Assembly (NCBI GenBank): GCA_031763025.1
Contig: JASSKH010000035.1
Coordinates: 2,640,320-2,704,319 of the forward strand
Length of the DNA: 64,000 bases
Direction of reading: 5' to 3'
Origin: Macrocystis pyrifera
Taxonomy: Eukaryota > Sar > Phaeophyceae > Laminariales > Laminariaceae
Under the pieces are notes generated by a model. The model worked only from the letters and a program-made list of their open reading frames with translations, made no database searches and was not told the DNA's origin. Shown here in pieces: positions 8,358 through 19,779 of this stretch (positions within the stretch are counted from its first letter, which is position 1; each line of letters starts with the position of its first letter). A program made the translations under genes and the position numbers.

Positions 8358-9410
8358 GGTGAGCCGGCCTCAGAGATCTAACGAGCGCAGGTCCTTCTTA
8401 GGGTCTGAGAGCTGTACCCTGCTGTAACACAGACTCAGTTTTACAAACTGAGAATTGCAAGGTATCAAACGACAGATTAACAAGAGATCGCTGTACCGTG
8501 AAATATTAGAGATCCCTCAAGGAATGCTCTTCTCGTGTTGGAACAGCAGCCAGTATGGTATCTACACTCGTTCCTGCTCTGTCGCCCTCAAGGCATATGC
8601 TCTTGACAAAATGTGCACGTGACGTAGTGTCAAGATCAAGGTTATTAGAGTTGGTACAGCAGTATCTATACTCGTTCATGCTCTATCGCCCTGAAGGCAT
8701 AATACGCTCTTCTTGTGCACTTGACGCTCTTTCATCGCTCGCCCCCAACAAGCGTTTTGGTATTTAACGAGCTATAGCATACTCTTGTGCACTTGTTGTT
8801 GCTGATGTTGTTCTTCGGCGCGATCGTCGCAAGCGCTCCTCGGACCCACTTGGTCCTGCTGCTGCTGTTCTTGCAGACGTGATTGCTGGCTGCTGTTGCC
8901 GTTGCGGCTGCTGCTGCTCCCTGGTGCCATCGCTCTCCCTTCACACTTCACCTCCTCATATATCACCTCATTACCTTGCACCTTCACCTCACTTATCACC
9001 TTGCACCTTCAACATATATATGATCTTCTTGGGGTCCTGCGTGTCTGCTGAAGATGATGTTGCCGTTGCGGCTGCTGCTGTTCCCTGCTGGTGCCATCGC
9101 TCTCCCTTTGCACCTTCACCAGGTCCTCCTCACGTATCACCTCATCACCTTGCACCTTCATCTCACTTACCATCCATCACATTGCACCTTCAACGTATGC
9201 TCTTCTTGTGTGCTATTAATAGGTCTTGATGCGATATCGTAGGTTGATATATGGTACCTGGTATGATGATACTACGGTTTGGCATACTATATGAAAAAAC
9301 CCGGTATGGGATACGGGATATTGTGACGGTATGGTACGGGAAAACACAGTATGTGGTATGATACGTTGGCGGTATGGTTGTTGTTGTTGTTTTCTTCACA
9401 TAAAACCGTT
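8358..9410. other. Non-coding region with two internal duplications
   Basis: No credible gene is visible. Two imperfect direct duplications are. The first has an approximately 70-bp unit beginning TATCTACACTCGTTCCTGCT near 8558 that recurs near 8666. The second has an approximately 150-bp unit (GTTGCCGTTGCGGCTGCTGC, then several CACCTTGCACCTTCA-like steps) at about 8893-9030 and again at about 9058-9205. A GGTATGATAC-like AT/GT-rich stretch follows (9250-9370). Confidence 0.6.
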
Positions 9411-9411
9411 C

Positions 9412-9740
9412 TTTCAACCCGTCGACATCCAGCACAACCAGTGTCCGTGCCGATTCTTCAATCCTAAAAGAGATACAAAATATGTGGTCACAAAGCTACG
9501 CCACAGAGATACTACGTTGCCATGTATGCAGTAAGCACAGTGAGCAAATGCCATGTTATCATGCTGGATACGACAGGCACGACATACACATTCTATGAAA
9601 TAGATAAACGAAAGGAAACAAAGAAATACAAAACAAAGAAGGCAAATCGAAAGAGAAGAAAAAAAAAAAAAAAACAGGAGGAACAAACCGTCGTACCCCC
9701 TCCGCAGGGGATGTGGCAGACACTGAAGAAGAACGAGCTA
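9412..9740 (+). repeat. Dispersed repeat, copy 1 (second copy at 47885-48200)
   Basis: From CCGTCGACATCCAGCACAAC through an A-rich tract to the CCGCAGGGGATGTG block, this segment matches 47885-48200 in order and orientation: the core ACCAGTGTCCGTGCCGATTC is identical, and both have an A-rich stretch with oligo-A runs near the right end. It has no coding potential that I trust. The length of about 320 bp and the A-rich end suggest a SINE-like or non-autonomous element, but no pol III boxes were identified. Confidence 0.65.
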
Positions 9741-9774
9741 GAAAAAAAAAAAAAAACTACTTAAAAAGAGAATA

Positions 9775-11772
9775 AGACCAAGAACCAAGGGAAAATAACA
9801 AGCAAACCACAGCACGAAGCACCCTCCAGGTAGCGGCAGCAGTTTGTGGTACGAGTAGCATAGCCAGGTTCTCCCTGCTAGTCCGCCTGGTAATTTGATA
9901 CCCTGACTGCCGTGTCCGTGCTGCGTTCGTCAACTATGCCCAGACCCTCGGCGCCAGACACTACGAAACACGCAAAGCAAGTTCGTCATCTACCCACGCC
10001 ACACGACTCCTTCAATAAGGCTTATCAATCGAGGAAAGGAAGAGAAAGAAATAAAATGAAAATCACAGAGGATCAGCGCAAGAAAGAAAAAAAAAAAAGG
10101 CAAGACAAGACAAGACAAGGGAAGACCACGTGCGAACCAGCTGCAGCTGTTGGTGGCACGGATAGTATAGTCATGTTCTACTTCCAAGTCGGTCTGGTGC
10201 CTTGCTACCCTGTCTACCATCTCCTTCCTACTTTCGTCCTCCGCCGTTTTCCTTCTACTCCTCCTGTTCCCTCCCCTCTCCGCATTCCCTTGCTCGGGTT
10301 TTCTGCCACTCCCCCTGTTGCCCCCCCTCCCCCCATTCCCTTGGACACCACCCGCGGCGGATGCTTGCCTACTCAGCTCAGCCTCAGCCTCGTGCCACCT
10401 TACCATGAACCGTTCGGCAGCTTCAAGGATCCCCCGGTACCACTTCCCCGCCTTTTTCGCTGCAGTGAACCACAGCGCGGTCTCAACACCAAACGCCAAA
10501 AGGGAAAGTCCCGTTGATGCTTCAGTGTCTCGGAACTCCCTAAGGTCTTCGACTATGCATCTATGCCAAGTCTTAAACTGTCCGCTAGGTCTTGGGTTCT
10601 CCCCATCAGCCATCGCCCCGAACATTACCCGACTGGGTAATCGTTCCTTGCTTTGCCGTGCCACGCCCCTCGCAAAGAAGAGCCGCCGTATACGAATGGT
10701 CACTTCGATGCTCTCGTAACGTGTCATCTTGAGGGCCTTCTCGTACGAGAGGGTGGCATGGTCAGTACGAAGTCGGTGCTGGAAGCCAATGACTCGCAAC
10801 AGGACTTGGTGGTGAGCAGTTTGAAGCTTGGCGAGGTGTTCCGCTCTGAGGGTCCACGTCACACACCCGTACAGCAGGGTCTCAATCACCTCGGCCTTCA
10901 GCATTCGGACTTTCAGGCTAAGGGGGGCAGTCGGCCTATAATAAACTCCGGGCTGAACCGTTTGAGGCATGCTCGCATGAGACGGATCCGTCAGTCGATT
11001 TTGAGCGAAAGGTCGGCGTTTTTGTGGATAAGGCTGCCTAGGTATAAGAACTGGGCCGTCTTCTTAAACCTCTGGTCTGCTGCTTCGATGACGAGCAGTG
11101 GTGCGAGGGTTGTCTAGTCTGGTGTTGTAGAAGCATTGTCTCTGTCTTCTTGTCCGACACCGTGATGCCTGCTGCTTCGAAGACAGTCACGATGACTGTC
11201 ATCATTTTCGCGAGCCCTTCAGCCGACTTCGGGACAATTCCTGCGTCATCGGCGTACAACATACCCCATACAACCCTTCGGACGCACGCCAACGGCTCCT
11301 GCTCCTCTGTTCGAACTACTCCAGCATCATTGAGTAGGACCCAATCCCTTACGATGGCTTCGTCCTGGCTGAAGCGTATTATTAATAGTACGACGTGTAA
11401 CGCAGCAGCGAAAAATACGTTGCACCGTTGGACCAACGCCCCGACAGGTAGGGTAGACCGTAACTGGACCAAGTCTGGCGGGAAGGCCTCATAGCCTCGG
11501 TCTTTGTTAGTGGGTGAACTCGCGCAAGTCCCACACTACCCGGGCCTCCCGGGTGGCTATCTCCACCGCACCTGCTCCTCTCGGGGGTTAGGTCGAGTCA
11601 ACGTGCCCAAATGGGCTAAATTGACACGACACGAAATTGGAACGTGGAAGTGTGGTGAGCTCAAGCTTTATTTTTACCAATCTACCGGAGGATTCAAACA
11701 AATACACACACACAGTAACGGTGATAGCACACAGCCTTGTCGCAGCCCCTGCGTGACACCAAACCATTCCGA
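9775..11772 (-). pseudogene. LINE segment 3 of 3: C-terminal reverse transcriptase and 3' region
   Basis: Reading the minus strand from 11772 down, the first residues are FGVTQGLRQGCVLSPL, the canonical RT block that continues directly from the segment ending at 17943 once Copia-1 is removed. An insert of roughly 300 bp (11425-11721) interrupts it. Then come NVFFAAALH and the catalytic box MLYADDAGIV (about 11230-11260, both Asp present). After a frame change the C-terminal part TLLYGCVTWTL (about 10860-10890), typical of LINE polymerases, leads to a basic Gly/Arg-rich tail ending near 10000. The remainder to about 9775 is 3' untranslated. A 5'-truncated copy of the same 3' end sits at 50565-51232. 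The element is dead through nesting and frame changes. Confidence 0.85.
11425..11721. mobile_element. About 300-bp insertion inside the LINE RT
   Basis: On the minus strand the RT reads GCVLSPL up to about 11722 and resumes NVFFAAALH at about 11424; families normally read straight through, so about 297 bp is foreign. The insert has CACACACACA near its right border and, on the plus strand, GGTCGAGTC near 11590, which resembles a pol III B box. A tRNA-derived SINE is one possibility. I see no clear target duplication, and the identity is open. Confidence 0.5.
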
Positions 11773-12039
11773 TGTTCGTTTGGATCGTTCCAGCAGCGAC
11801 GGTTACAAGTTGTAGAGGGTTGCGTATATCTTCGCAGGCGTTATTATAGATTATGCCGTGTGTTCATGAGGAGAGTTTGAGCACTCCGTTATCTGTTTCG
11901 TTCTCTGCTCCGGTCTCTGCTCCGAGCTACGAGCTAGGCTCCGCTCTCTCTCCCCTCATCTGTCCTCTAATATAACGACTATAAAGAAACTCATCAGACA
12001 CGTGGTGGTCAGGGCATCCAGGCTTGGACTCTACGAACA
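11773..12039 (+). repeat. Copia-1 5' LTR
   Basis: 267 bp, beginning TGTTCGTTTGGATCG and ending CTCTACGAACA, matched by 17675-17942. It contains TCTGCTCC-type short tandem repeats and ACTATAAAG near 11979, a TATA-like candidate for the element promoter. The next bases, CACTAGTG, are the putative primer-binding site. Confidence 0.93.
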
Positions 12040-12056
12040 CACTAGTGCGACTTGAA
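12040..12056 (+). other. Putative primer-binding site of Copia-1
   Basis: The 5' LTR is followed immediately by CACTAGTGCG. Copia-2 has CACTAGTGAG at the same place, so the octamer CACTAGTG is shared by two elements whose LTRs otherwise differ. It does not begin with the TGG expected for pairing with a tRNA 3' end; Copia elements often use an internal tRNA fragment as primer. Which tRNA is unknown. Confidence 0.55.
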
Positions 12057-12165
12057 CGTTTGAGGTCTGGTACCAGAAGCCCACGAAGCCCTCGAAGGGA
12101 TCGGCTCAAGAAGAGCGCGCTCTCCAAGTGACGTTGAAACGCTGCGACGCGAGGCCGAACTGGCG

Positions 12166-13695
12166 ATGGAGAACAGAGAGGCGTCGATGCTGAACGCCAT
12201 GAGGGACATGATGGCCGAGTTCATGAGGAACAACGGCCGATCGGAGTCCGGCAGCGCTGTGAGTAGCGCTGCTGTAGGGGAGAGCCCACAAGGGGCAGTA
12301 CCCACTGCTGTAAGAGAGATTGCAGCAGAACAAGAGACAAATTTGCGTGAGGGCGCCTCGCCAGATTTGGGAGCAACTGGACGCGGAGGAACTGCGTGCT
12401 GTCGTGTTTGGCCCACCGAGGGGTCATCCAGACCAGCATGGGAGGACAGGAGGATGGGGTGCATACCCTGGCGGTGAGTGGGGGGTGGTGGACTTGACCT
12501 GCCTCTATCGCGCCATTTGGCCTTCAAACACACTCCTGTGCCATCGTTTAGTGGACTAAAATCTGAGTTCAACCCCTGGACAAGAGACGCTCGGTATTAC
12601 GCCAAAGGAGTTGGTTTCTTTTCTGCTTTCGTGTCGGATCCACCACAGTACATTCCCGTAGGGGAATTAGATACCGAAAACTCGATGCTTGTCGCAAGGG
12701 GGTTTAGCCGCGAAAGTGTGTACAGATATACACTGGCATGGAATTTCCTGTCGACGGCCCTCAAGAGCAAGAGCGATAAAAGCATTTTGCATCGGTGTAC
12801 CTCGCCGAGGCAAGCGTGGGACGCTCTCCTTGCGTGGTACGGCCCTCAGACGACGGGGGCCAAATCAGACCTCTCCCGACGCCTTAACAGTTTTAAGATG
12901 GCGCCGGGGAGCAACCCGCTCGAGGAGATGGGCAGGATCGAGGATCTTGCCACGGAAATGCGAACAGCAGGAATGTCAGTAGACGACCACATGCTGTACA
13001 CCATCTTTATTGACGCTCTGCCTGCCGAATACGAAGGGGAGGCTCGGAACCTGGCATCACGTGACAGCATCGGCCGTGATGACATCATCAAGGCTGTTCG
13101 AGAACGGCATCACCGACTTTCTGGAAACAGGAAGAAGGGGTCCAACGCTGGCCACGCAGGCCATGCTATGTACGCCAGCGGCGGCGGCGGTGGCGGTGGT
13201 CGCCGGAAAGGTGGAGGAAATGGCAAAGAAAAAGGTGGACGACGGGGTCACGGACGAGGCGGTAGAGGCTCCAACGAGAACGGTGGTGGCTCGGCCGCGG
13301 CTGCTGGTGGCAATGGCAGCAACGCCAAAGCCGCCAGCGGAAATACTCCAGTGGGCAAGTGTCATAGGTGTGGCAAGAAGGGCCATTGGAGGAGCGAGTG
13401 TACGGCGAAGCTATGCAGTCAATGCCAGGGACGCGGGTACTCTGCCGATGCCTGTCCCACGTCCACGGATCGATGCAGTCGATGCAACGGGCTGGGGCAC
13501 GCTGTTGATGTCTGCCCCTCATCGAAAGAAGAAGCTGTCATGGCGGTGACGAGTAAGGATGGGGCAAGGGACGACGATCCGGAAAAAGGTACGGTCCAGG
13601 CCTCAGCTTTCAAGGCCGAAGAGACAGGCAAGTGGAGCGATGGTTCGGGGGAAGGAGTCTGCTTGGCAGGTAGGAGACGAGGCTTGGATATGTGA
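12166..13695 (+). pseudogene. gag: Copia-1 Gag with three Cys-rich zinc motifs
   Basis: One frame from ATG 12166 to the stop at 13695, broken by a TGA at 12475-12477. The middle (about 12540-13110) is the Copia-type Gag capsid region: PSFSGLKSEFNPW, then CTSPRQAWDALLAWYG and RRLNSFKM, typical of UBN2-like Gag. A Gly/Lys/Arg-rich stretch (about 13170-13340) precedes three Cys-containing blocks: a canonical CHRCGKKGHWRSEC knuckle (about 13360-13401), then CSQCQGRGYSADAC and CSRCNGLGHAVDVC, both also Cys-x2-Cys types. The frame overlaps the start of the protease frame (13559 onward), so a one-base shift separates Gag and Pol. Role: packaging of element RNA. Confidence 0.85.
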
Positions 13696-14257
13696 TAGTG
13701 GTGCGTCTACTCACATGACGCCCTCCGCTGACTGCATGATCAACTATAGAGAATGCGACTTGACTCTCCGAATCGCTGACGGATCCACCCAAGCGATCGA
13801 AGGTAACGGTGACGTTAGCGTTACCTTTCGGTCCGGAAACGGTCCCGTGCACGTGCTGCTTACGAACGTTGCGCACGTGCCGGATCTCCGCTACCGCTTA
13901 TTTCCCCTGCCCACTCTGGTCAAAAACGGCCATACTTTCGAAGGGCGCCCCACGGGGGTTGTAGTCAGGCTCAAGTCAGAGCGTTCGATCGTGTTCCCGT
14001 TGAGTGGGACCCTCTACAGCCTGTACGGCTCCCGGGTCGACCGCAGTTGTGGGGAAAATGCCTGTGCTGTACTCGCCCCAGGACAACTGCCCAACAAGTC
14101 TGCAATAAACATCAACGATTTCCACTGCGCTGCTGGACACTCCCACGAGGTACTACTTCGCAAGACCGCGGAGCAGCAAGGGATTGTCCTCGAGGGAGAG
14201 CTGCTGGAGTGCAAAGGGTGCTCCATGGCAAAGGGTCTCCGCAAAGGTATCAAGTAG
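13559..14257 (+). pseudogene. pol: Copia-1 protease and pre-integrase zinc domain
   Basis: The aspartic protease active site reads WICDSGASTHM with Asp at about 13694, followed by the expected NVAHVPDLRYRLFPLP strand (about 13867-13911). The pre-integrase domain has FHCAAGHSHEVL with two His (about 14120-14155) and CKGCSMAKG with two Cys (about 14211-14238), together a zinc site. A TAG at 14255-14257 ends the stretch, yet the frame continues beyond it with STHTRADKKLGRVFVDLSGP, so the stop interrupts a formerly continuous polyprotein. Confidence 0.85.
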
Positions 14258-15109
14258 TCCACACACACACGAGCAGATAAGAAGCTCGGGAGGGTTTTTG
14301 TGGATTTGAGTGGACCAAAGGTGGTAGAGTCTCTCGGGCGGAAGCGGTATACTCTCATCGTGCGCGACGATTTTTCACGATATACGTGGGTGTACTTTAT
14401 GCGCCACAAGTCAGACGCCGCGGAAATGTTCGAGCAGTTCCTTGCGGATTCTCGTGCAGACGGTGTCCCTTCTACGGTGGTAATCGTCTGATCTGATGGG
14501 GGTGGTGAATTCCGCGGGGGAAAGTTTGGCGACATGTGTAGATCACGAGGGATCAAGCAGGAAGTCACGACGGCCGACAGTCCCCAATTCAATGGAGTAG
14601 CAGAGCGCGCGCTAGGTTTGATAGAGACGGCCGCAATGGCGGGCCGAATCCAGGCTCAAGAGCTTTTCCTTGGCGCGTAACTCCCGGCCACGACGTCGTT
14701 GTGGGCGGAAGCGTCCCACTGGGCGTGTGACGCCTTGAACCGCACAGCAACAACAGCTAACCCGCAGAGCAAGTCGCCGCATGAGATGTGGCATGGTAGC
14801 CCCCCCCCGGTAGTACTACTGCCCTTCCTCAAGCCTGGATATTGCAAGGTGAAGAGGGAAAACAAGTCACAGGCAAAAGCACAAGAGTGCTTTTCCCTTC
14901 GTCCTGCAACAAACTACCCCGGAGACTCAGTACGAGTGCTGACAAAGAACCGCACTGTGCTAATAACGTGCAATATCACCTGGCAACGCGTGTCGCCTGC
15001 ACCACCTGTACCTGCCCAGGCGAATAACACCCTGTCTACGGAAAAGGAGGGGTCAGAGGCAGACGACGTGAGCACGTCGGATCGAGGTGGTGGGGGGGGG
15101 GTGGGATGA
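14258..15109 (+). pseudogene. pol: Copia-1 integrase core, interrupted by stops
   Basis: Same frame as the protease. Catalytic residues: Asp in VFVDLSGP (about 14305), Asp in SDGGGEF just after a TGA (14489-14491), and Glu in FNGVAERALG (about 14590-14620). A further stop, TAA at 14678-14680, follows LGA; the frame then continues WAEASHWACDALNRTATT and LPFLKPGYCKV, normal for Copia integrase C-termini. It leaves this frame inside a run of nine G near 15090-15100, where a slip moves the reading to the next segment. Confidence 0.82.
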
Positions 15110-15992
15110 GCTGGACGACGGTCTGGCTCACTTGAACGACCTCGACGTGACGTGGGGTTTTGACCTGGACGCGTTTATGCAGGATCGCGCACAGCAGGCA
15201 CCTGCCGCCGGCGAGGCCGGCGGCGAAACACCCGAGACGATGGGTTCGTCTCAAGGGGGCGCCGTGGACGCCTCCTCGGTCCCGGGAGGGAGGGCCGAAA
15301 CAGCCGAGACGATGGGTTCGTCTCAAGGGGGCGCCGTGGACGCCTCCTCGGTCCCGGCAGGGAGGGCCGAAACAGCCGAGACGATGGATTCGTCTCAAGA
15401 GGGCGCCGTGGACGCCTCCTCGGTCCCGACAGGGAGAGCCGGAAGCGACCCGGGCGCAGCATCAGCCTCCGACACCGGCCAAGGGGACGGTGAGGATCCC
15501 CCCGCGGTCCTGTCGGGGAGGCCAGCACACGAGCTCAGCAGCTGGGGCCGGCTCCCCCCGATAGTACGGGGCCGGGCCCGGGGTCAGAGCCAACGCCTGG
15601 AGGGTGAACCTGCTGTGCACCAGATAAGGATGGATGAAGGAGCCGCAGACGCGCTGCTTGCGGCAGCGTACGAGTCGTAGACGAAGCCTGGGAGTATGCT
15701 GGATCGTACTTCCTGGACGATGGAGGACGCAGTGGCTTTGATGGCCGGAGGACCTGCTGTGGAGAGCAAAGGGGAGTTGAGTGTGTGCATGCCGAGTGGT
15801 TTCCCGGAAGACTTAGAACCTCCCCCACAGTCCGTAGCAGATGTAGAGCGTTCTCAATACAAAGCGGCGTGGCACGAGGCCATGAAGATTGAGTTGGACG
15901 GTCACAAAACGACCGGTACGTACGAAGCCGCGACACCGACAAAAGGGCGGAAGCCTGTAGGTGCGAAGTGTGTTTACCTACAAGACGGATAA
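15087..15992 (+). pseudogene. pol: Copia-1 integrase-RT linker with 24-residue tandem repeats and RT N-terminus
   Basis: The first part is an acidic linker, not a conserved domain. It holds three tandem 72-bp units (15225-15296, 15297-15368, 15369-15440), each encoding a version of ETAETMGSSQGGAVDASSVP plus four residues. A TAG at 15678-15680 interrupts the frame. After it comes the RT entry block YKAAWHEAMKIELDGHKTTGTYE (about 15858-15925), then KGRKPVGAKCVY before a frame change near 15970. Copia-2 has its own unrelated repeats at the same position between integrase and RT. Confidence 0.78.
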
Positions 15993-17383
15993 GGATGGCT
16001 TGATATTAAAGACAAAGGCCAGACTTGTGGCTAAGGGTTTTAGCCAGGTGCAGGATGTAGATTATTCAAACGTTTGCACCAACTCCCTCGTCAGGGTCAG
16101 TTAAAATTGTGGCGGCTGTTGCAAGTGAATATGGTTTAAAGATTTTTCATCTAGACTTCGCACAAGCTTTTGTTCGCGCGAAACTCGACGCCGAGATATA
16201 CATGAAACTGCCCGGTGGGTGTGGTGACGTGTCAGGAAAGATCGTCCGCCTAAAGAGATCACTGTATGGTCTAAAGCAGAGCGGACGGCAGTGGGCCGGA
16301 TCATTGGTAGAGACCGTGGTAGAGTACGGAATGGAGCAGTGTAGGTCTGACTCGTGTGCGTTTCGCATGGTTGTGGACGGCAAGGTAGAACTGATCGTGG
16401 CCGTTCATGTAGATGACATCGTGATCGCAGGATCGGATGAGACATGTAGAGATTTCCATGCCGCGCTAGCTATGAAGTTTCCCACGAATAACCTCGACGA
16501 ACTGACTTGGTACACTGGTTGTGCTTTCAAACGCGACTGGGAACTAGGGACATTGGAGATTACGCAGAAGGCGTTCATTGAGAGCATGCTGAATCGTTTT
16601 GGTGTTAACTCATCCTCTGATATCCCCGCGACCCCCGGTGTGGAACTAGGTCCAAGAGAGGAGGGTGAACCTGGAGGAGACTGGTCGTACAGGGAGGCTG
16701 TGGGCAGCTTGATGTGGCTGTCGACCATGACGAAGCCGGACATCTCGAACACTGTACGTGCTGTGGCGCGCCACTCCCACACGGAGAGGCACTGGAAGGC
16801 AGTTTTGAAGATTATGGCTTACCTCCACGGGACCAGGTTTATGGGATTGACTTTTGTACGGGGCTCGGGTTTGGATTTGACTGCGTATAGTGATGCTGAT
16901 TATGCGGATAAGTTGAACGATAGGCGCTCGGTATCGGGGACGGTAATTACCCTAGGGGGTGCGGCCGTCAGTTGGGCAAGTAGCACGCAGAGGTGCGTTA
17001 CGTTGTCGACAGCAGAAGCAGAGTATGTCGCCCTAGGTGAAGGGGTGAAGGAAGCTTTGATTACGGGCGCGGTGTTGTCGTTTATCTGTCCAGAGCTAAG
17101 CAGATCATGTGTCCGGGTTTTCGAGGATAACCAGGGGGGCATAGCGTTAGCTGAAAACCTTATTAGTTCTGCTCGGAGGAAGTATATCGACGTGCGTTTT
17201 CATTTTGTCAGAGAGCTACTTCGTGCTAAGAAGATCGATATTCAGTTCGTAGCTTCGGAAGAGCAGCACGCGGATATTTTGACGAAATCCCTCTCTGCGA
17301 CCCCTTTTAAGTCTCATCGTAAGTTCTTGTTGATCTGCCTTTGGAGGGTGAGTGAAGGGTATAATATGAGCATTATTCGATGA
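15970..17383 (+). pseudogene. pol: Copia-1 reverse transcriptase and RNase H
   Basis: A short segment (TYKTDKDGLILKTKARLVAK, from about 15973) shifts frame near 16065, then one frame runs to TGA 17381-17383. RT blocks: FHLDFAQAFVRAKLD (first Asp), LKRSLYGLKQSGRQW, and the polymerase box VHVDDIVIAG (about 16406-16435) with both aspartates intact. RNase H: Asp in YSDADYAD (about 16885-16912), Glu in STAEAEYVALGEG (about 17008-17046), Asp in FEDNQGG (about 17120-17140), then HIDVRFHF-like and ADILTKSL-like ends. This is the least damaged part of Copia-1. Confidence 0.9.
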
Positions 17384-17674
17384 GTACCATGTTTGAGTGA
17401 TGCGAGGAATAATTTGTCAGGTTGCCAACCCTGCGCTAGTTTGAGGGGCATGGGGGAGTAGGGCACCGCTTGGCATTTTATTTCCTGGCCATGGTCATCG
17501 TTTGGAATGCGACCGTTGTTTCAATTGCAATGGTTTGGAGTATAGGTGTTATACAGGGGGTTTTGACCCGGTGGCCGGGTTTCCTCCTGCGGGACTGTCG
17601 TTGGCTGTTCTTAGGTCCTAGCAAGTCTTGAATGTCTTTTCGGTCTCGTCACTGCTGTGAAGAGCCAGGGAGGG

Positions 17675-17942
17675 TGTTCGTTTGGATCGTTCCAACAGCG
17701 ACGGTTACAAGTTGCAGAGGGTTGCGTATATCTTCGCAGGCGTTATTATGGATTAAGCCGTGTGTTCATGAGGAGAGTTTGAGCACTCCGTTCTCTGCTC
17801 CGTTCTCTGCTCCGTTCTCTGCTCCGAGCTACGAGCTAGGCTCCGCTCTCTCTCCCCTCATATGTCCTCTAATACAACGACTATAAAGAAACTCATCAGA
17901 CCACGTGGTGGTCAGGGCATCCAGGCTTGGACTCTACGAACA
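17675..17942 (+). repeat. Copia-1 3' LTR
   Basis: 268 bp, TGTTCGTTTGG to CTCTACGAACA, preceded by the purine tract AGCCAGGGAGGG that would prime plus-strand synthesis. It differs from the 5' copy mainly in the TCTGCTCC repeat block. The next bases, TCCGA, are the right-hand target-site duplication. Confidence 0.93.
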
Positions 17943-19774
17943 TCCGAGTGCTCGCCGCCATCAGTACGCACGCGAGCCCGCATGCCATCGTGGACATTAC
18001 AGATAATTCTTAGCATCTTGGTTGGAACGCCGAAGCGTGTGAGTACCTCCCATAACAGGTCTCCATCGACAGAGTCGTACGCTTTCTGCAGATCGATGGA
18101 GCACACGTACAGGGGGGTTTTCGTCTGTCGTCCGAGCCCTTGCAAACGGCGCACGACAAACAACATATCAATTATTGATCGTGCGGGGCGGAAGCCGCAC
18201 TGTTCTTCCGGGAGTACTTCCTCGGTCTCGCAATAGTTGCTGAGGCGGGATGCGACGATTTTCAACAAAACTTTGCCTGCGTCGGCAACAAGCGAAATCC
18301 CTCGGTAGTTGTTGCAGTCAATTCGGTCCTTCTTTTTGTGAAGGACCTTGATGATCGCATCTTTCCATTGTTGGGGAACTTCTCCTGTTACCCAAACATT
18401 GACAAGGATGTTGTGAAAACACTGGGCGAATGCGGGGTGGTCGATCTTCAGGAGTTCGGCCGGGAGACCATCTGGCCCGACAGCTCTCCAATTTGACATC
18501 CCCTTGAGTGCTTCCGTCTTCTCGTCCATGAATAGTTCATCTCCGAGCGACAGTTTAAGCGGTCGTAGTGGCAAGAGGTCGATGATCGTGGGATCGAGTT
18601 TTAGCGATTTTGTGTTCAAGTTGTTGTGGTAACCCCCCCCCCATCGTTCACGAATTCGCACCTTATCCCGCAACAACGGGCCATCCTCGTCCCTAATGAA
18701 CTGTTCGCTCCTCGCTTTAGTCCTTTCCAATCCTACCGTACTCTTAAGGTGCTTGTAAAAAGCCTCTCTGGTCGTTGTTCGCTAGGAGTCGTTCGGTTTC
18801 GGCGAGGTACGCTTCGAAGTACGGATGCAGTCCTGCGGCAATCACCGTCTGCAGGTTCGCACACGCAGATCTCAGTGTCTTCCACGCGGTTCTATTCCGG
18901 GGGTGGGCACGCAAGAATTGTCGTCCATCCTCCCTCGCTGCCCATGCTAATATGAATGCGGCCAAGCGTTCGGCGGGGTCACACCATCCATGTCTGCGGT
19001 GGTGACGTGGATGGGGTGGTACCCCTTTTCCGACCGCATCAATAATAAACGTGGTGAAAACCTCATCCATGCCAGACGTACTACGGGGCTGGATAAGCTG
19101 GTTGAGAGCGGAAATGACCCTCGCGACTACTCGTTCACGACACTTTTCATCGGACATAAAAAGCTTCCTGTCGAACTCTCGGCATTTTGTCGGTCTACGT
19201 ATTTGTCTGTTGGGCGCAGAGTGACCACTGAGTCGGACTTTGATATACAAGATGTTGTGGTCTGAGTCAGCCTTAGCTGGGGCAGAAAACTGTGGGACGA
19301 CTTTAGCATCTTGTACTCTAGGTCGATGGGCTTGATGAGCTATTAATAGGATGTTGTCGATCCGCTTACGGTCATTCGGGCTGGTGCCGTTGTGTGTATG
19401 CGATATCACATCCTTGCGCGTGCTGAAAAACGTGTTGATGAGACCAATCGGTGGCGAAGGACAAGAGTCGCTCGCCATTATCGTTACGAACATCACGTCC
19501 ATATGCTCCAAGCACTCTACTTTCATCAACACCGCACCCTTCCATCATCTGTCCAGTTCGCGCGTTGGCATCCATCAGTACAAACAGACACTCTTTCGTC
19601 GGGATCTTTTCCACTAAGTCCTCCAGCTTCGGCCAGAAAATACGTTTTAGTTCGGCATCCTTGGTACAATCAGTTGGAGCATACGCAACGATGAAATTAA
19701 CTGCCTCCAATTAATGCCAGCTCAAATCGCATAGACATAAGCTGTTTGTCAATGAATTGATGAGCGTACACAGA
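17943..19774 (-). pseudogene. LINE segment 2 of 3: end of APE endonuclease and N-terminal half of RT
   Basis: Reading from 19774 down, after a short stretch with FIDKQLMSMRFELA comes NFIVAYAPTD and LMDANARTG, endonuclease motifs (about 19530-19705). The end of the endonuclease follows in another frame: RIDNILLIAHQAHRP and ADSDHNILYIKV (about 19270-19390), with the catalytic SDH. Then linker and RT from about 18730: [40 protein letters not shown], and [16 protein letters not shown] with the first RT Asp (about 18060-18100), ending at RTDGGEHS where Copia-1 cut in. Several frame changes are present. It rejoins 26415-26765 upstream and 11772 downstream. Confidence 0.88.
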
Positions 19775-19779
19775 CTACT

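Larger units (their letters stand above)
11773..17942 (+). mobile_element. Ty1/Copia retrotransposon Copia-1, inserted in the LINE
   Basis: It is bounded by two LTRs of 267 and 268 bp with ends TGTTCGT/ACGAACA and flanked by the 5-bp duplication TCCGA (11768-11772 and 17943-17947). Coding order is gag, protease, integrase, RT, RNase H, which defines Copia. The frames are broken by at least five in-frame stops and several frame changes, so it is defective. Joining the flanks restores LINE RT motifs on the minus strand, proving it inserted into a pre-existing LINE. LTR similarity is high by eye but with scattered differences, so the insertion is not brand new. Confidence 0.93.

Noticed and set aside
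15225-15440. CRISPR-like array
   Set aside because: Units are directly adjacent without spacers and encode a protein repeat inside a retrotransposon.
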